Assembly: GCF_047495875.1 (NCBI RefSeq)
Contig: NC_092475.1
Location: forward strand, 14,048,001 to 14,112,000
Reading direction: 5' to 3'
DNA from: Pithys albifrons albifrons
Taxonomy: Eukaryota > Chordata > Aves > Passeriformes > Thamnophilidae
Length of the DNA: 64,000 nucleotides
The position numbers were made by a program, and so were the translations under genes. Under the pieces are notes generated by a model. The model had not been told where the DNA came from and made no database searches. It was given only the letters and a program-made list of their open reading frames with translations. Of this stretch, positions 37,181 to 48,157 are shown piece after piece; positions within the stretch are counted from its first letter, which is position 1, and each line of letters starts with the position of its first letter.

Positions 37181-39516
37181 CTGAAGGTTGAGGTTTTACA
37201 TTGCCATACAATGCAGTATTTAGGAATGGTGTGAAGCAAATAGGGTGCTGAGGACTTGACTCCCACTTTGTGTAGATTTTGGGGAAGGAGATGGTTTTGT
37301 GTATTGGCTCTTGCTCTGCCCTGTGGTGCCTGTTTGCAGCTGCAGCATCTGGACATGCTCCAGAAATGCATCTTCAGATTTAGCCTGGTCCAGTGTCTGG
37401 GGGCCTTTGCTGCACCCCATCTGGGGAAAATCCATGGATCATTTGCAGGAGCAGTGTCTGAGTTTGGGAATTTTATGGTCTGCTGCATTACTGAATGGGG
37501 GCACTGAGCTAAGAATGGAAAGGATGAGCAAGACACAGTATAGCATTTTTATCCAGTTCCTGTAGACAGCCTTCCAAGAGTAATTATCAACTGAGAATCC
37601 TCATCTAAAATGTTTCTGTGAGCAATATTTGATGGCTTTTATTAAAGCTCTGGAATAAAGTAAATTAAATAGTTGCTAATCAAAATTGCACATGGCCCAA
37701 AATAGCACACTATGAGGACAGGTTACCTTGTCCATTGTGGACTGAAGAGCCATTTCAAAAGCTTTAGAAAAAACCTTGAAGAAATAAAAAGATCCATTTG
37801 AAAAGCTTTAGAAAAGTTGTCCATCTCAGGATCTTAAAATCAAAAGCCATTGCAGCAATAGGCCAAAGGAACTGCTCAGTTTAGCTCATTAAGAAGAAAT
37901 GTTAAAAGCATCCATGAAGATCTGTAAATGATTAAATGTTGCCACTGGAGATAAGAAAGAAAACACTGAATCTGGAGCTGCACAAACTGAGGGAATGGGT
38001 AAGACACAGACTAGCAGTGACAGGGATTAATCATAAGAACAGTTTGCTGTGCATTACAGAGGATTTTCTAGACTTGCAATCTGGAAAATGTGCTGTATCT
38101 GCCCCAGGAACACTGGGCTTGCTGCAGGACTCACAGGTGGAGCTTTCTGGCCTGGCACCACTGGATTGGACTGTGTCATCCAAGTGGTACTTTCTGAACA
38201 TCATACCCATGAAACCTGCATGAGACTCTTACTGTTACATCCTTATTAACAATTAATAGAGTGGTTTTCTCTGAGGACTTCTTTGTCACTGGCTGTGAGG
38301 ACTTTCACTAACCCAGTCACCCTTCCAGGACGTGTCCAGCACTCATTCTTTCTTGGAACCCTTGGAAAGTGGAATGTTTAAGAGCTGAGCTGCCATGAGG
38401 ACTTGGGCACCTAAACATCATTTGAGGCTGCAGAGTTAAAAAGTTTATGTACCAAAGTTCTTTTCTAACCCCCCAGGTGTGTGTCCTCCATGGGTATCTC
38501 AGTCCTCCCTCATGAATCCCTTCCCTGGCTGTGGGCAATTGTCCAGCTCCAGGTAACTCTTCCTGTGAGGATGAGCCTTGTCCAGGGCAGGGGTTCAGTA
38601 ACTCCAGCCCCAGTTCTGCTCACAGGTGGGGCTTTGTCCTGCAGGCTCAGGAGGAGATTGAAACCATGATTCCTTCAAATAAACAATCCTCAGGCACACA
38701 ACTCACCACAATCCTTTGCTTTCAGCAGCCTTCTCTTTATTGCTGTATTAACTTGTGGCCTTCTCTGAGAAGCAACAGGAAATCTGTGACTCTCTGAAGA
38801 GACTTGGCCCAGACTTTTAATGAAATCAGCCCCTGGCAGAGGCAGTTTAAGAGCAGACCTCTGCTCCAGTCTGAATCATTTATATTTTTATAGCTCTCTC
38901 CATTCCTGCAGCCTTTAAAATCCAGAGCTGAGCTGGGGAAGGATTGAAAAGGAGGTCTGTGCTGGGAGGGCATCATTTCAAGGACAGCAAGGTCCCTTCT
39001 CAGGGCTGTGTGTCAGGGTGTTCTGAAAGCACAGATTGGTGAATGATCTGGGATAAAATACTTGCTTTCTAACTTCCAAACTCCCTGCAGTTCCCCTTTA
39101 CTATAGAATTGGTTTTCAAACCCTAACTTTTTTCTGGTTTTGCATTGGGATTTTTTTTGTTGCTGCCTTTTTTATGGTTCACTAAACATTTCTTTTCAAG
39201 GGTTATCACTTTTCATTTCAGTTTGGAACATGACTGGTGTGGCTCCTCCTTCCTTTTAGCTCCAGCCTCCATGGGAAGACCTACAAAACCATTCTGGCTC
39301 TTCTTCAGTTCTCACCACTCATCTGTTTTGGGACATCTCTCACCTGTGGATGCATCTCCTTCTGCTCCCCATCTCTAGGGAATGAGCTCTCCATCAGGAC
39401 TCTGTAAATCCCTGGCAGTGCTTTCCAGCCACTCTGGTGCCTTTTAAAGCTTACAAGGGAAGCACAGAAAAGCCAGCCTTGTCCACTCTGCTAAATATCT
39501 TCCTTTTCACTTCTAG

Positions 39517-39731
39517 GTCCTCCCATTGAGCCCCTGGAGCCAACCAGGCCTTTACCAACTCTTCCTGTTCGCAGAATTCACTCGACTTCGGAAAGAAAAC
39601 ACGAGAGACAGCCACGACCTCCCAGTCCTCCTCTGGGTGATAGGCCAGCTCTCCCTGGCTCCAAACCAAACATCTGTGATGGCAACTTCAACACTGTGGC
39701 TCTCTTTAGAGGAGAAATGTTTGTTTTCAAG
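39517..39731 (+). CDS. MMP24: MMP24 exon, hinge and start of hemopexin domain (probable exon 6)
   Basis: After TTCTAG the exon completes a Gly codon, adds 71 codons and ends AAG|GTACTAAG in phase 0. It encodes the proline-rich hinge ([20 protein letters not shown], a basic stretch with [19 protein letters not shown]). The first hemopexin blade then starts at [20 protein letters not shown]; its Cys is the partner of the Cys late in the domain. The hinge is very close to human MMP24 and unlike other MT-MMPs, which supports the orthology call. Confidence 0.97.
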
Positions 39732-40976
39732 GTACTAAGAATTTCCACTTATCCACGAGTCTTCCTTTAATTTTATCGCTGGAAAAGGTTAACAGCAGTG
39801 AGACTTGAAATGTCTGTGCAAATAGCTCTGTTCCTCTGAGGCTGATGAATGAGCAATGCTAGAGGGAAATGTAAGCAGATTGGCTCTGTAATATTTGGAA
39901 TCTGTGCCTGATGGTATTCACAAAGTGCCTGTTCTCCAAAATGTGAACTGGGTGTCTTGGCAGAGAATTCAGGCCTGAGAGGAGCCACCTGTAAAGCCAG
40001 AAAGCAATACCAGTACCTACCCATGATTAATCATAGAATCCTGGAGTGGTTTGGGCTGGAAGAGACCTTACAGACCAGCTTATTCCACCCCCCACTGTTC
40101 CAGGTTGCTCCAAGCCCCATCCAACCTGGCCTTGGACACTTCCAGAGATGGGGAATCCACAACTTCTCTGGGCAACAAGCCTTGTTGCTCAGAGTTGACC
40201 TGAATGGAACCAGGAGTGCTCAGCCTACCTGAAGCTCCTGAGGAGTTTGAGTCAACGTTCCTTGTAAACTGCACCCAGGGAGGAAGGAAAGCCTTTGTTC
40301 ATTAACCCCTTGGAGTGCCTTGAATATGGACATCCATGATCCCTTTCCCAAAATACCAGTAACTTCTGCTGTGTCCAGCAGGTGTGAATGTGGAGGGGGA
40401 AACATTAAAGGTCTTTAAATGGACAAACCACATAAGTTGCAGAAAAATTCTGAACTGAAATGAGCTGAAGGCTGGGTCAGTGTTCTGAAGAAGTCTCACA
40501 GGTTCTGTCCTGAGCATCCACTGCAGCTTTAACTAATGGTCTCATATCTAAAGGGATATTTAAGAACTCTTTTGTGCCTTCAGACCTTGTGTGTTTCACA
40601 CAGTCACAGGTAGTGTTCATTCAGGCTGTCTGGCTCTCCTGGGCTCTATGAGTTGAGCATCAAGTGCACCAGGACAGGGGTGACACCTCAGTGACAAGAC
40701 ATGCAGAGATCACAATGTTTGTAACTGTGGACTTGCTTCCTCCTGCTCCTTTTCCCTCTCCTTTCCCCCCTTTTTCACAGCACCATCAATCACCTTCCCA
40801 CCCTTTGGGCTGCCACCTCCCCCACGTGGCCCTTCACTCTCTGGGGTGTGGGCTGGGTTGGAGCTCTCACCCAGAGCAGGACTTTGGTCTATAATGGGGT
40901 CTGGGCAAGGATTAGTGATGCTGGAGGGATGCCCAGTGAGATGCCAACAGTCTGAGGAGGCTTCTGGTGTTCCCAG
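39732..40976 (+). other. MMP24: MMP24 intron, 1.2 kb
   Basis: Bounded by GTACTAAG and TTCCCAG. It contains one CR1 fragment (40030-40200) and otherwise unremarkable unique sequence. Confidence 0.9.
40030..40200 (-). mobile_element. CR1 LINE 3' fragment
   Basis: Antisense text typical of another CR1 subfamily: GGTTTGGGCTGGAAGAGACC, CCAACCTGGCCTTGGACACT, GATGGGGAATCCACAAC. It lies in the 1,245-bp MMP24 intron between 39732 and 40976. Confidence 0.8.
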
Positions 40977-41115
40977 GATCGCTGGTTCTGGCGCCTGCGC
41001 AACAACCGCGTGCAGGAGGGATACCCAATGCAGATCGAGCAGTTCTGGAAGGGGCTCCCCGCCAGGATCGACGCAGCCTACGAGCGCTCCGACGGCAAGT
41101 TCGTGTTCTTCAAAG
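40977..41115 (+). CDS. MMP24: MMP24 exon, hemopexin blades 1-2 (probable exon 7)
   Basis: The acceptor is TTCCCAG; 46 codons plus one base are followed by GTACAG. It encodes [12 protein letters not shown], the block [20 protein letters not shown], and DGKFVFFKG. These hemopexin propeller strands mediate substrate recognition and dimerisation in MT-MMPs. The last bases of this exon and the following intron recur in inverted orientation at 52713-52883 (see findings). Confidence 0.97.
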
Positions 41116-42723
41116 GTACAGTGCAGCTCACACTGCCAAGCCCTCCTGCCTCAGCTCACACCCTCCTGTATGCCTTGGGGATGGTGACAACAGGCACACT
41201 GCACCCGGGTCCTTTTCCAAAGGGGCACTGCCAGCTGCCACTAGTCCTTAGGATATAGTTTAGTGTGGGCTGGTGTGCTGGTTTAAAGGTGAAGTGGCAG
41301 GAAAAATGGACCCAACACAAAAGAGATTATAAGTCCAAGTTACAATTTAATAATATTACAATAAATGCAATGGCACAAAGAGAAATTGGGTTTAACCCCC
41401 AACCCCAGCAGTCTAACCCAGCCCCCTGGGGCACAAACACAGGGGGGTTTGGTGGCCCCTGTGCTGAGCCCCACGTGGTTCCCCCGAGTCCAAAGGAAAA
41501 GGAGGTGAAAAACCTGTTGGTGCAGATGATGGCACAGTCTGGTGGAGAGTGGGGGGCTCCTCCTGTCTAGGGTCTGATCCTCCTCTGGATCCAACAAGTG
41601 GTTCCCCAAGTCCCCAAACCCCCAGGATTCTGTCCCCTCAGGTGCAGGTGGGAGCCCCCAGTGCCTCCCCCAGGGCAGGGAGTTCCACACTGGGGGATCT
41701 GACTCTGGCAGTCAGGGGGGATTTTGGAATGGTTGCTGGCCCATGGGCAGAGCTGAGCCCTCAGGTGGGTGTGGAGGTGCCAAGGAGTCCCTGCAGGGCA
41801 GTTCTCCCAGCTCCTCTGCCAGGCTTCTTTCCCAGCCAGCTCCCAGCCTGAGGGCTCAGCTGTGCCCTGGGCAGCTGCTGCCAATGGGCCATTGGGAACA
41901 ATTGCTGGGCAATGGCAGAGAGGGTTCAGAATGCACAGCTTTGGTCACACCCACACCGTGGTCCTGGTTGCTGAACCAGGAAAGTTGGCCTTGCCAGGAC
42001 AGTCTCTGTATAGAGTTCATATTGATTAAAGGCAATTGGCTGGAAGGAACAGCTCCTGTTTCCCAGGGAGTGTCAGTCTCCTGCCTATCTCCTTTCAGCA
42101 GGGCACTGGGGCCCCTCCAATCACAGGGCCCTCCCAAATCATATTTCTGGACAGTTGCCTCCTAAATAGACAAAATGATCACCTTGTACTGGGACTCCCT
42201 TTAGCTCCTTGCACTGTGCCAGTGTCTGAACAGGATCCTGTAACTCGAGAGCAAGTTGTGAGCAAGGAAGAGTGACTGGAAAATGTTGATAGAGCCACTG
42301 CAGAACCACAGGACTGGGCTTCTGAATTTCATTCTGCAGCTTCAGTAGCTCAGCCCTCTAAACTGTAATAAAACTTGGGAAGGCTCAGGGAAGGCAACAG
42401 AAATTATTGAAAAGTTTGGGCTGACCTGCAAGGACTACCTCAGCCTGAGTGAGGGATGGCAGACAGGGGAGGAGAGAAGTCTTTGAAATCATGAAATCAT
42501 GAGAAGGTAAATGGGAAAGGGTCGATCAACATCTCTTCTAAAGCAAGAGTTGAGGAGCAGCAAATGAATTTAGATTTCAGGTTCAAAATGAAGTGGAGGA
42601 GCAGCTTTTTCACAGGTGACAGTAAGGCCTGGAAGTCCTCAACATGCTGTGGCTATTTAAGGTTTGTATCGATTCAACTCCTCACTGGGCAAATGTGTTG
42701 TTTGTGTCCCCACTCATGTCTAG
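41116..42723 (+). other. MMP24: MMP24 intron, 1.6 kb
   Basis: Bounded by GTACAG and GTCTAG. The first 158 bp are the segment copied in inverted form to 52.7 kb, then comes LTR copy C (41274-41983), then about 740 bp of unique sequence without features. Confidence 0.9.
41274..41983 (-). mobile_element. Solo LTR, family 1 copy C
   Basis: It starts TGTGCTGGTTTAAAGG 158 bp after the MMP24 exon and ends near GCTGAACCAGGAAA, where the family consensus ends in ACA. The flanks GCTGG (41269-41273) and GTTGG (41984-41988) are a target duplication with one mismatch. This copy and its left flank served as donor for the insert in the LTR at 52001-53098. Orientation is inferred as antisense to MMP24. Confidence 0.8.
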
Positions 42724-42990
42724 GAGACAAGTACTGGGTTTTTAAGGAGGTGACAGCAGAGCCAGGCTACCCCCACAGCCTGGTGGAGCTGGGGAGCTGC
42801 CTGCCCCGGGAGGGCATCGACACAGCGCTGCGCTGGGAGCCCGTGGGCAAAACCTACTTCTTCAAAGGGGACAGGTACTGGAGGTACAACGAGGACAAGA
42901 GAGCAACGGACCCGGGGTACCCAAAGCCCATCACCGTGTGGAGAGGAGTCCCTCAGGCTCCTCAGGGAGCTTTCATCAGCAAGGAAGGCT
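42724..42990 (+). CDS. MMP24: MMP24 exon, hemopexin blades 2-4 (probable exon 8)
   Basis: The acceptor is ATGTCTAG; the exon completes Gly, adds 88 codons and ends T|GTATGT. It encodes DKYWVFKEVTAEPGYPHSL, CLPREGIDTALRWEPVGKTY, FFKGDRYWRYNEDKRATDPG and YPKPITVWRGVPQAPQGAF. The repeated F/Y-F-x-G-x-x-Y-W pattern marks the propeller blades. Confidence 0.97.
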
Positions 42991-44247
42991 GTATGTATCT
43001 GCAGTCATTAATCCTGTTAGACAAGGGACAGCTTGTGCTGGCAGTTGAGGGGTTGGGTTGGGGTGTTTCGAGTATTTCCTGATGCAGGAGTCGAGTGTCA
43101 GGAGCCCTGGGGTCACCTGGCCCTGTGAGCAGCAGAACTCTGAGATCCTTCCTGACCCTCAGCCCAACCTCAGCTGTTAAACCTCATTATCACAATGCCA
43201 GCTCTAAGGGAACAGGATTTCTTCTGCCAAAACAATCCCTGCCCAAGTTTTCCTGGGCCCTGGTTGTGAGGATGCCATAACCTACATTTCCTCCTCATGT
43301 CTTACCTGTAGCTGGCTGGGGTCTCTGTGACAGGCTCCATCCTGTCTGATGGCAGGAGTTAGACTTGCAGTTATGCTCCCAGTAGGGGCTTGGACCTCCA
43401 GAGACTCCTTCTAATGCATTTCTTTCTCTGTTTTGAAGGTTTCTTCCTCTTCTTCCAGTTAGGGAAAGAGCTAACAGAGGGGGCTGTGCCATTGAGGCTG
43501 TTTAAACTGGGGGCTGTGCTGGGAGAGCAGGGCTGTAGGGCTGGGCCAGGCTGGAGGGTGGCAGTGAGAGCCAGCCAAGCTGAGGCTCAGTGCAGGACAC
43601 CCAACACTTTCACCACAGCTCCCTTCTCCTCTTTCATTTTTTTCTCATCATCACTTGAGAGTGACTAGAAAAGGAGTCTGGGGAGAAGGGGGTGCTTCAG
43701 ACAACATGTAGCATAAAGCATCACCCTTTTATTAGCACCAGGATGGGCTGGTCCTTAACACAGGCCAAATCTGGATTCTGTGGCCAAAAGAACTCATCTT
43801 ACTCAGGACCTGCTCCCTCAGGCTGGGTGAACAGAAACCTGGAGTGTTCTTCCAAACACACCCAGGCACACATTGGAATTCTGCAGATGTTGTTAATCAC
43901 TTGGGAATGACAAGCACATATTTACAGGTGCTTCAGTAAAAAAGAACTCACTGCAGCCCATTTCCTTCACAGTTAGCAGGATTTTTTAATCCCCTGCTTG
44001 TCTTGGCCACGGGGAATGGTGTTCCATGGGCAGTGTTGAACACACAAGCCAAGGTTATGGCTTCTCCTTTAAATTCCAGCTCCAAAACCACCTTCACTTT
44101 CCAGTGTTCTGGGAATGCCCTGGATAAAGTGTTTTATCGACCCAGGCAGTCCCACCTCCCACTGTTCAGGCTCCCTGCATGTCCTCACACAAGCGCAACT
44201 CATCAGCTTGGCAATGGTGAGAAATGACTGTCTGTTTTGTCTCCTAG
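42991..44247 (+). other. MMP24: MMP24 intron, 1.3 kb
   Basis: Bounded by GTATGT and CTCCTAG. Unique sequence; no repeats or other genes recognised. Confidence 0.9.
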
Positions 44248-44585
44248 TTTACACCTACTTTTACAAAGGGAAGGAGTACTGGAAGTTCGATAACCAGAGG
44301 CTGAGTGTGGAGCCAGGCTACCCCAGGTCCATCCTGAAGGACTGGATGGGCTGCAACCAGAAGGACGTGGAGCGCAGCAAAGACCGACGGCTGCCGCACG
44401 ACGACGTGGACATCATGGTGACCATCAACGACGTGCCCAGCACCGTCAACGCCATCGCAGTGGTCATCCCCTGCATCCTGTCCCTCTGCATCCTCGTCCT
44501 GGTGTACACAATCTTCCAGTTCAAAAACAAAGAGGTGCAGCAAAACGTGGTGTACTACAAAAGACCTGTCCAGGAGTGGGTATGA
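44248..44585 (+). CDS. MMP24: MMP24 last exon: hemopexin end, stem, transmembrane helix, cytoplasmic tail (probable exon 9)
   Basis: After CTCCTAG the exon completes a split Phe codon (human has Tyr) and adds 111 codons and TGA at 44583-44585. In order it encodes YTYFYKGKEYWKFDNQRLSV (last blade), the disulphide Cys in WMGCNQKD, a basic stem site RSKDRR, DDVDIMVTINDVPSTVNAIA, and a single hydrophobic helix around VVIPCILSLCILVLVYTIF. A short tail ends in YYKRPVQEWV. The EWV end is the PDZ-binding terminus known for MT5-MMP. Compared with the human RRKERR shedding site, one Arg is replaced by Ser. The tail and stem distinguish MMP24 from MMP14, MMP15 and MMP16. Confidence 0.98.
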
Positions 44586-46604
44586 CACAGCTCGCTGCAC
44601 GTTGCCACTCACTGAGCTGACAAGGACTTATGGACACACAGAAAAAAACCCAGAGAAAAAATGCATTGAAAAGCCTACCAAACAAAACTACTTCAGTGAC
44701 CTACGAGTTTTGGACAGCCTGGGACTGAAATAAGCAGGAAAACTGGAAAAAACACAGGCAGGCAGGCAGCCTTGCAGTGTGGAGCCTCCTGCCTTCGTGC
44801 TGCCTGCCAGTCACGGTGCCACGCACAGGCTCGCTCTGCCAGCACCAGAGTCTTCGAGACAGGTTTCAACTGATCTGGGAAACTCCCTTCAGTTCCCTGC
44901 ACCAGTGCTCCCTGTTAAACCCAGCATTCTCCAGTGTAGCTAAACCACCTCTGAACAGAACCATTTTTTTAATAGCTGTCTCATACATGAACAAAGATCA
45001 TGAAATCTATGAACGGGAACGATTCAGTGTCATAAGCAGAAGACATTCTGATGCTGAACCATTCTAAAAGATCTTCTTAGTTTATTACAAAGTCCAGGGA
45101 TCTACCTGGATACAATTTTCCAATACCTGCTGGTCAGATGTTTTGTACATTCATAACTAATCAATGCTGCCACTCAGCACAGTGCACGAGGAACCACTGA
45201 GCACTCACAGAGGTACCAGAGTGCGGAGCAGGAGCTCAACAAGCACCAAACCAGACACTTGGCAACATCAACCCTAGACTGGGACAATCTGAAGACAAAG
45301 TAATTGGGTCTAAAAAAAACCAATCATAGGAATACATGTTTTTGTTTTGGGAGCCACTCATGAAAGAAATATTTAGATGTCATGTAAGTTGGTTTAAGCT
45401 CCCAGCAGTGAAAACCAATGAACCAATGGTTCCTGGGATACCAGGAATATGTGTAGGTGTAGACTGCACTCTGCCCCTGTTCAGACACCAGGAAAAGACA
45501 AGTTGTTGTTCTGTGGCATGTGTAACTAGATTGTGGAATTTGTCTGTTGGGTTTCAGGAGAATGGAAATGTTTGTTTGGAGTGAGGTCGTCATTATATTT
45601 TGCTGAAATAGTCAAGGTGCAGTAAGAATTAGGCCTGTTTATAAAACTAAATCCAACCCCTGTAGATGTTACAAACATTGTATACCTTCAAAATTTAGGG
45701 TTTTTTTTGTTTTGCTCACTTCTTCACAGGCAAGTATTTGGCAAGGACCAAAGGAAGCATGCCACACAGTAGAGTGAGTTCATCACTAGCCACGTTTGAT
45801 GAACCATGAGAACCAGGCTAGAAAGGCTAGAACAATTCCTTAACTTTCAGCTAGTGACTTTCCACAAGTCTCTTCCTACAACAGTAGCTTCTGCTTGTCC
45901 CTCTTACAATCACGAGGGGTTCAGGATGTTCTGTCCTAACCACAAACTTTTGATTTTCATGTTGATGCTGAGATTTCTACCATGTTGAGTAGGAGTGGAA
46001 GAGTCTCTTGCAGTGCAGTGTCATGGTGAAGTCCAGCCCTGTACAGAAGTGCCATCCATGTCAGCACAGGAACTGCTTTGCACGCTCACCATGATTACAT
46101 GATAATCACAGGTGATTAGCCTAAGCCCTCTGCCTATAACTGAATTTTCTTCAGTGCAATGGAAGTGCAATGCACAGAATGTCCAGTTAGTATAGAAAAA
46201 GTACAGCTTCATAATGTCAGCTCTGAAACAAACCCCCAAGGAAGACAAACATGCTAAAACTATTCCTAACCACAGTGAGGAACGAAGCAGCAGAGAGATT
46301 GTTAGCATTCTGGATTGCTAATTAGTGCTCAAATATTGCTCTGGTGAAGCAGGATAGCCACATAGATACGTCTGGTGAAGCCCACTAGGACTGCATAACG
46401 CGTGGTCTCAAACTGTATTTTGTCCTCCATAACTGATCTCCATAGCCAAGCTGTTTATTGTGTTGAAACATAAAATATTACCAACATATTACAAAATAAG
46501 TGAGAAGCAAGTAGATGAGAAACTTCGAGTTGTAGTGAAACCTGTGCTAACGTCTCATGATGGGTGAAGGAGTGCAAAGGACCAAAGGAAACCGGAGCCA
46601 CCAA

Positions 46605-46754
46605 TCAGACACCCCCACGCTCCTCTGTGTACTCGAGGGGTGGCAGGACGCACACCACGGACTCCACGGCCACCTCGGGCTCATTGTACGCTGCCATCTC
46701 TCTCTCTGGGGCTGGCACAGCCCAAACCTTTGAGCAACTTCCAACAGCCATCAT
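46605..46754 (-). CDS. Unrecognised 49-aa small ORF antisense to the MMP24 3'UTR
   Basis: On the minus strand an ATG-ATG pair (46754-46749) opens a frame of 49 codons ending TGA at 46607-46605, with another Met at codon 20. The peptide starts MMAVGSCSKVWAVPAPER and its second half is rich in Glu and Val (NEPEVAVESVV), ending TEERGGV. Codon third positions there are mostly G or C, unlike the AT-rich surroundings. It has no signal peptide or membrane segment. I do not recognise a family, and it does not resemble the human MMP24OS protein as I remember it. Weak acceptor-like CCCCAG text lies just before codon 20, so it could also be part of a spliced antisense transcript, or simply a conserved 3'UTR element read backwards. 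Expression is unknown. Confidence 0.3.
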   Translation of the reverse strand: MMAVGSCSKVWAVPAPEREMAAYNEPEVAVESVVCVLPPLEYTEERGGV

Positions 46755-46758
46755 TAAA
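46753..46758 (+). terminator. MMP24: Probable MMP24 polyadenylation signal ATTAAA
   Basis: ATTAAA is followed by an A-run and then GT/T-rich text (GCTGTCTGGGTTTGTTTATA, about 46790-46810) that fits a downstream cleavage element. It is the best signal I found between the MMP24 stop and the CR1 at 47.2 kb. Confidence 0.5.
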
Positions 46759-47219
46759 AAAAAAAATACAGATTTACAACTGAGAGCGCTGTCTGGGTTT
46801 GTTTATATTCTCCTCCCCCAGCCCAAGGGTGGACCTGTGGCCTGTCTGAGGGACAGGCTGTGCAGGCAGTGCCAGGCTGGGCATGAGCTGAGCTGTGTCC
46901 TCGGGCAGCTGAGTGTGCTCTGGGGTGCCAGGCCCTGCTCAGCCAGGCTAGCTGTGCTGCCCAAGCCCACAGAGCCACACAACACCTCATGGTGATCACA
47001 CATGGAACCTCTCCTGCTTGTCCTGTCCCTGCCTTCTGGGGCAGACAGTGCATGCCTGAGTTCCCAGGGCTGGGAGGAATTCGTGGAGGTGTCTTGGGCT
47101 CAGAACAGCCCTCTGCAGGTACAGGTAGTGGCACTGGGGGAAGGGGGCAGAGGGGGAGCAGCTGACCTGCCTACCCCCAGCACAACCCCACTCACACCCT
47201 TCTCTCTTCTGCCAAGATC

Positions 47220-48157
47220 AGCCCCTGGGCAGTCCTGAAGTGCCCTGGATCTGGGCACAGACATCAGTATTAGCAAGTTTGCTGATGACACCAAGCTGGG
47301 AGGGAGTGTCGACCTGCTGGAAGGCAGGAGGGCTCTGCAGAGGGATCTGGATGGACTGGAGAGTTGGGCTGATTCCAATGGGATGAAGTTCAGCAAAGCC
47401 AAGTGCAGGTCCTGCCCTTTGGCCACCCCAACCCCCTGCAGCGCTCCAGGCTGGGCACAGAGTGGCTGGAGAGCAGCCAGGCAGAGGGACCTGGGGGGAC
47501 TGAGGGACAGGAAGCTCAACAGGAGCCACCAGTGTGCCCAGGTGGCCAAGAAGGCCAATGGGATCCTGGCCTGGATCCAAACTAGCGTGGCCAGCAGGCC
47601 CAGGGCAGTGACCCTTCCCCTGGACTCTGCCTTGGGGAGGCCACACCTTGAGTGTTGTGTTCAGTTCTGGGCCCCTCAGTTGAGGAAAGAGATTGAGGGG
47701 CTGGAGCGGGGCCAGAGAAGAGCAACGAGGCTGAAGAAGGGACTGGAGCACAAGTGCTGTGGGGAGAGGCTGAGGGAGCTGGGGGTGTTTAGCCTGGAGA
47801 AGAGGAGGCTCAGAGGTGACCTCAGCACTGTCTGGAACTCCCTGAGGGGAAGTTCTGGCCAGGTGGGGGTTGGTCTCTTCTCTCAGGCAACCAAGAGCAG
47901 AACAAGAGGGCAGGGGCTTAAGCTCTACCAGGGGAGGTTTAGGTTGGATATCAGGGGGAAGTTCTTTACAGAGAGGGTGGTCAGGCATTGGAATGGGCTG
48001 CCCAGGGAGGTGGTGGATTCTGCGATCCTGGAGGTTTTTAAGATGAGACTGGATGTGGCACTGAGTGCCATGATCTGGTGATCACAGTGGGGGATTGGAT
48101 CAAGGGTTCGACTTGATGATCTCAGAGGTCTCTTCCAACCAGCTGATTCTATGATTT
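47220..48157 (+). mobile_element. CR1 LINE, 3' part with ORF2 C-terminus
   Basis: About 940 bp of CR1. The ORF2 C-terminal region is readable: [54 protein letters not shown], and [20 protein letters not shown]. It ends in the CR1 3'UTR terminus (GACTTGATGATCTCAGAGGT, then ATTCTATGATT). Only the tail of ORF2 is present and the catalytic residues of the reverse transcriptase lie upstream of the truncation, so the copy is dead. It lies between the converging MMP24 and EIF6 genes. Confidence 0.92.

Larger units (their letters stand above)
25264..39516 (+). other. MMP24: MMP24 intron, 14 kb
   Basis: A 14,253-bp intron bounded by GTGAGC and TTCTAG. It holds solo LTRs at 27122 and 35883, a SINE plus nested CR1 at 29283-30040, a 22-bp minisatellite at 30540, CR1 fragments at 33699 and 34920, and a weak 90-bp repeat at 36955. 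The other long segments (25.3-27.1, 27.9-29.2, 30.9-33.7 and 37.2-39.5 kb) read as ordinary unique intron; I see no exon or RNA gene in them. Confidence 0.85.
44586..46775 (+). other. MMP24: MMP24 3' untranslated region (end inferred)
   Basis: From the stop codon to the first plausible poly(A) signal (46753) there is about 2.2 kb of AT-rich, non-repetitive DNA without splice-like structure. A 2-kb 3'UTR suits MMP24. A GC-rich patch at about 46600-46700 stands out and contains a minus-strand 49-codon ORF. Confidence 0.6.

Noticed and set aside
47383..48081. 232-codon frame read as a possible host gene
   Set aside because: Its text is the C-terminal part of CR1 ORF2 followed by the CR1 3'UTR; it is a truncated LINE.
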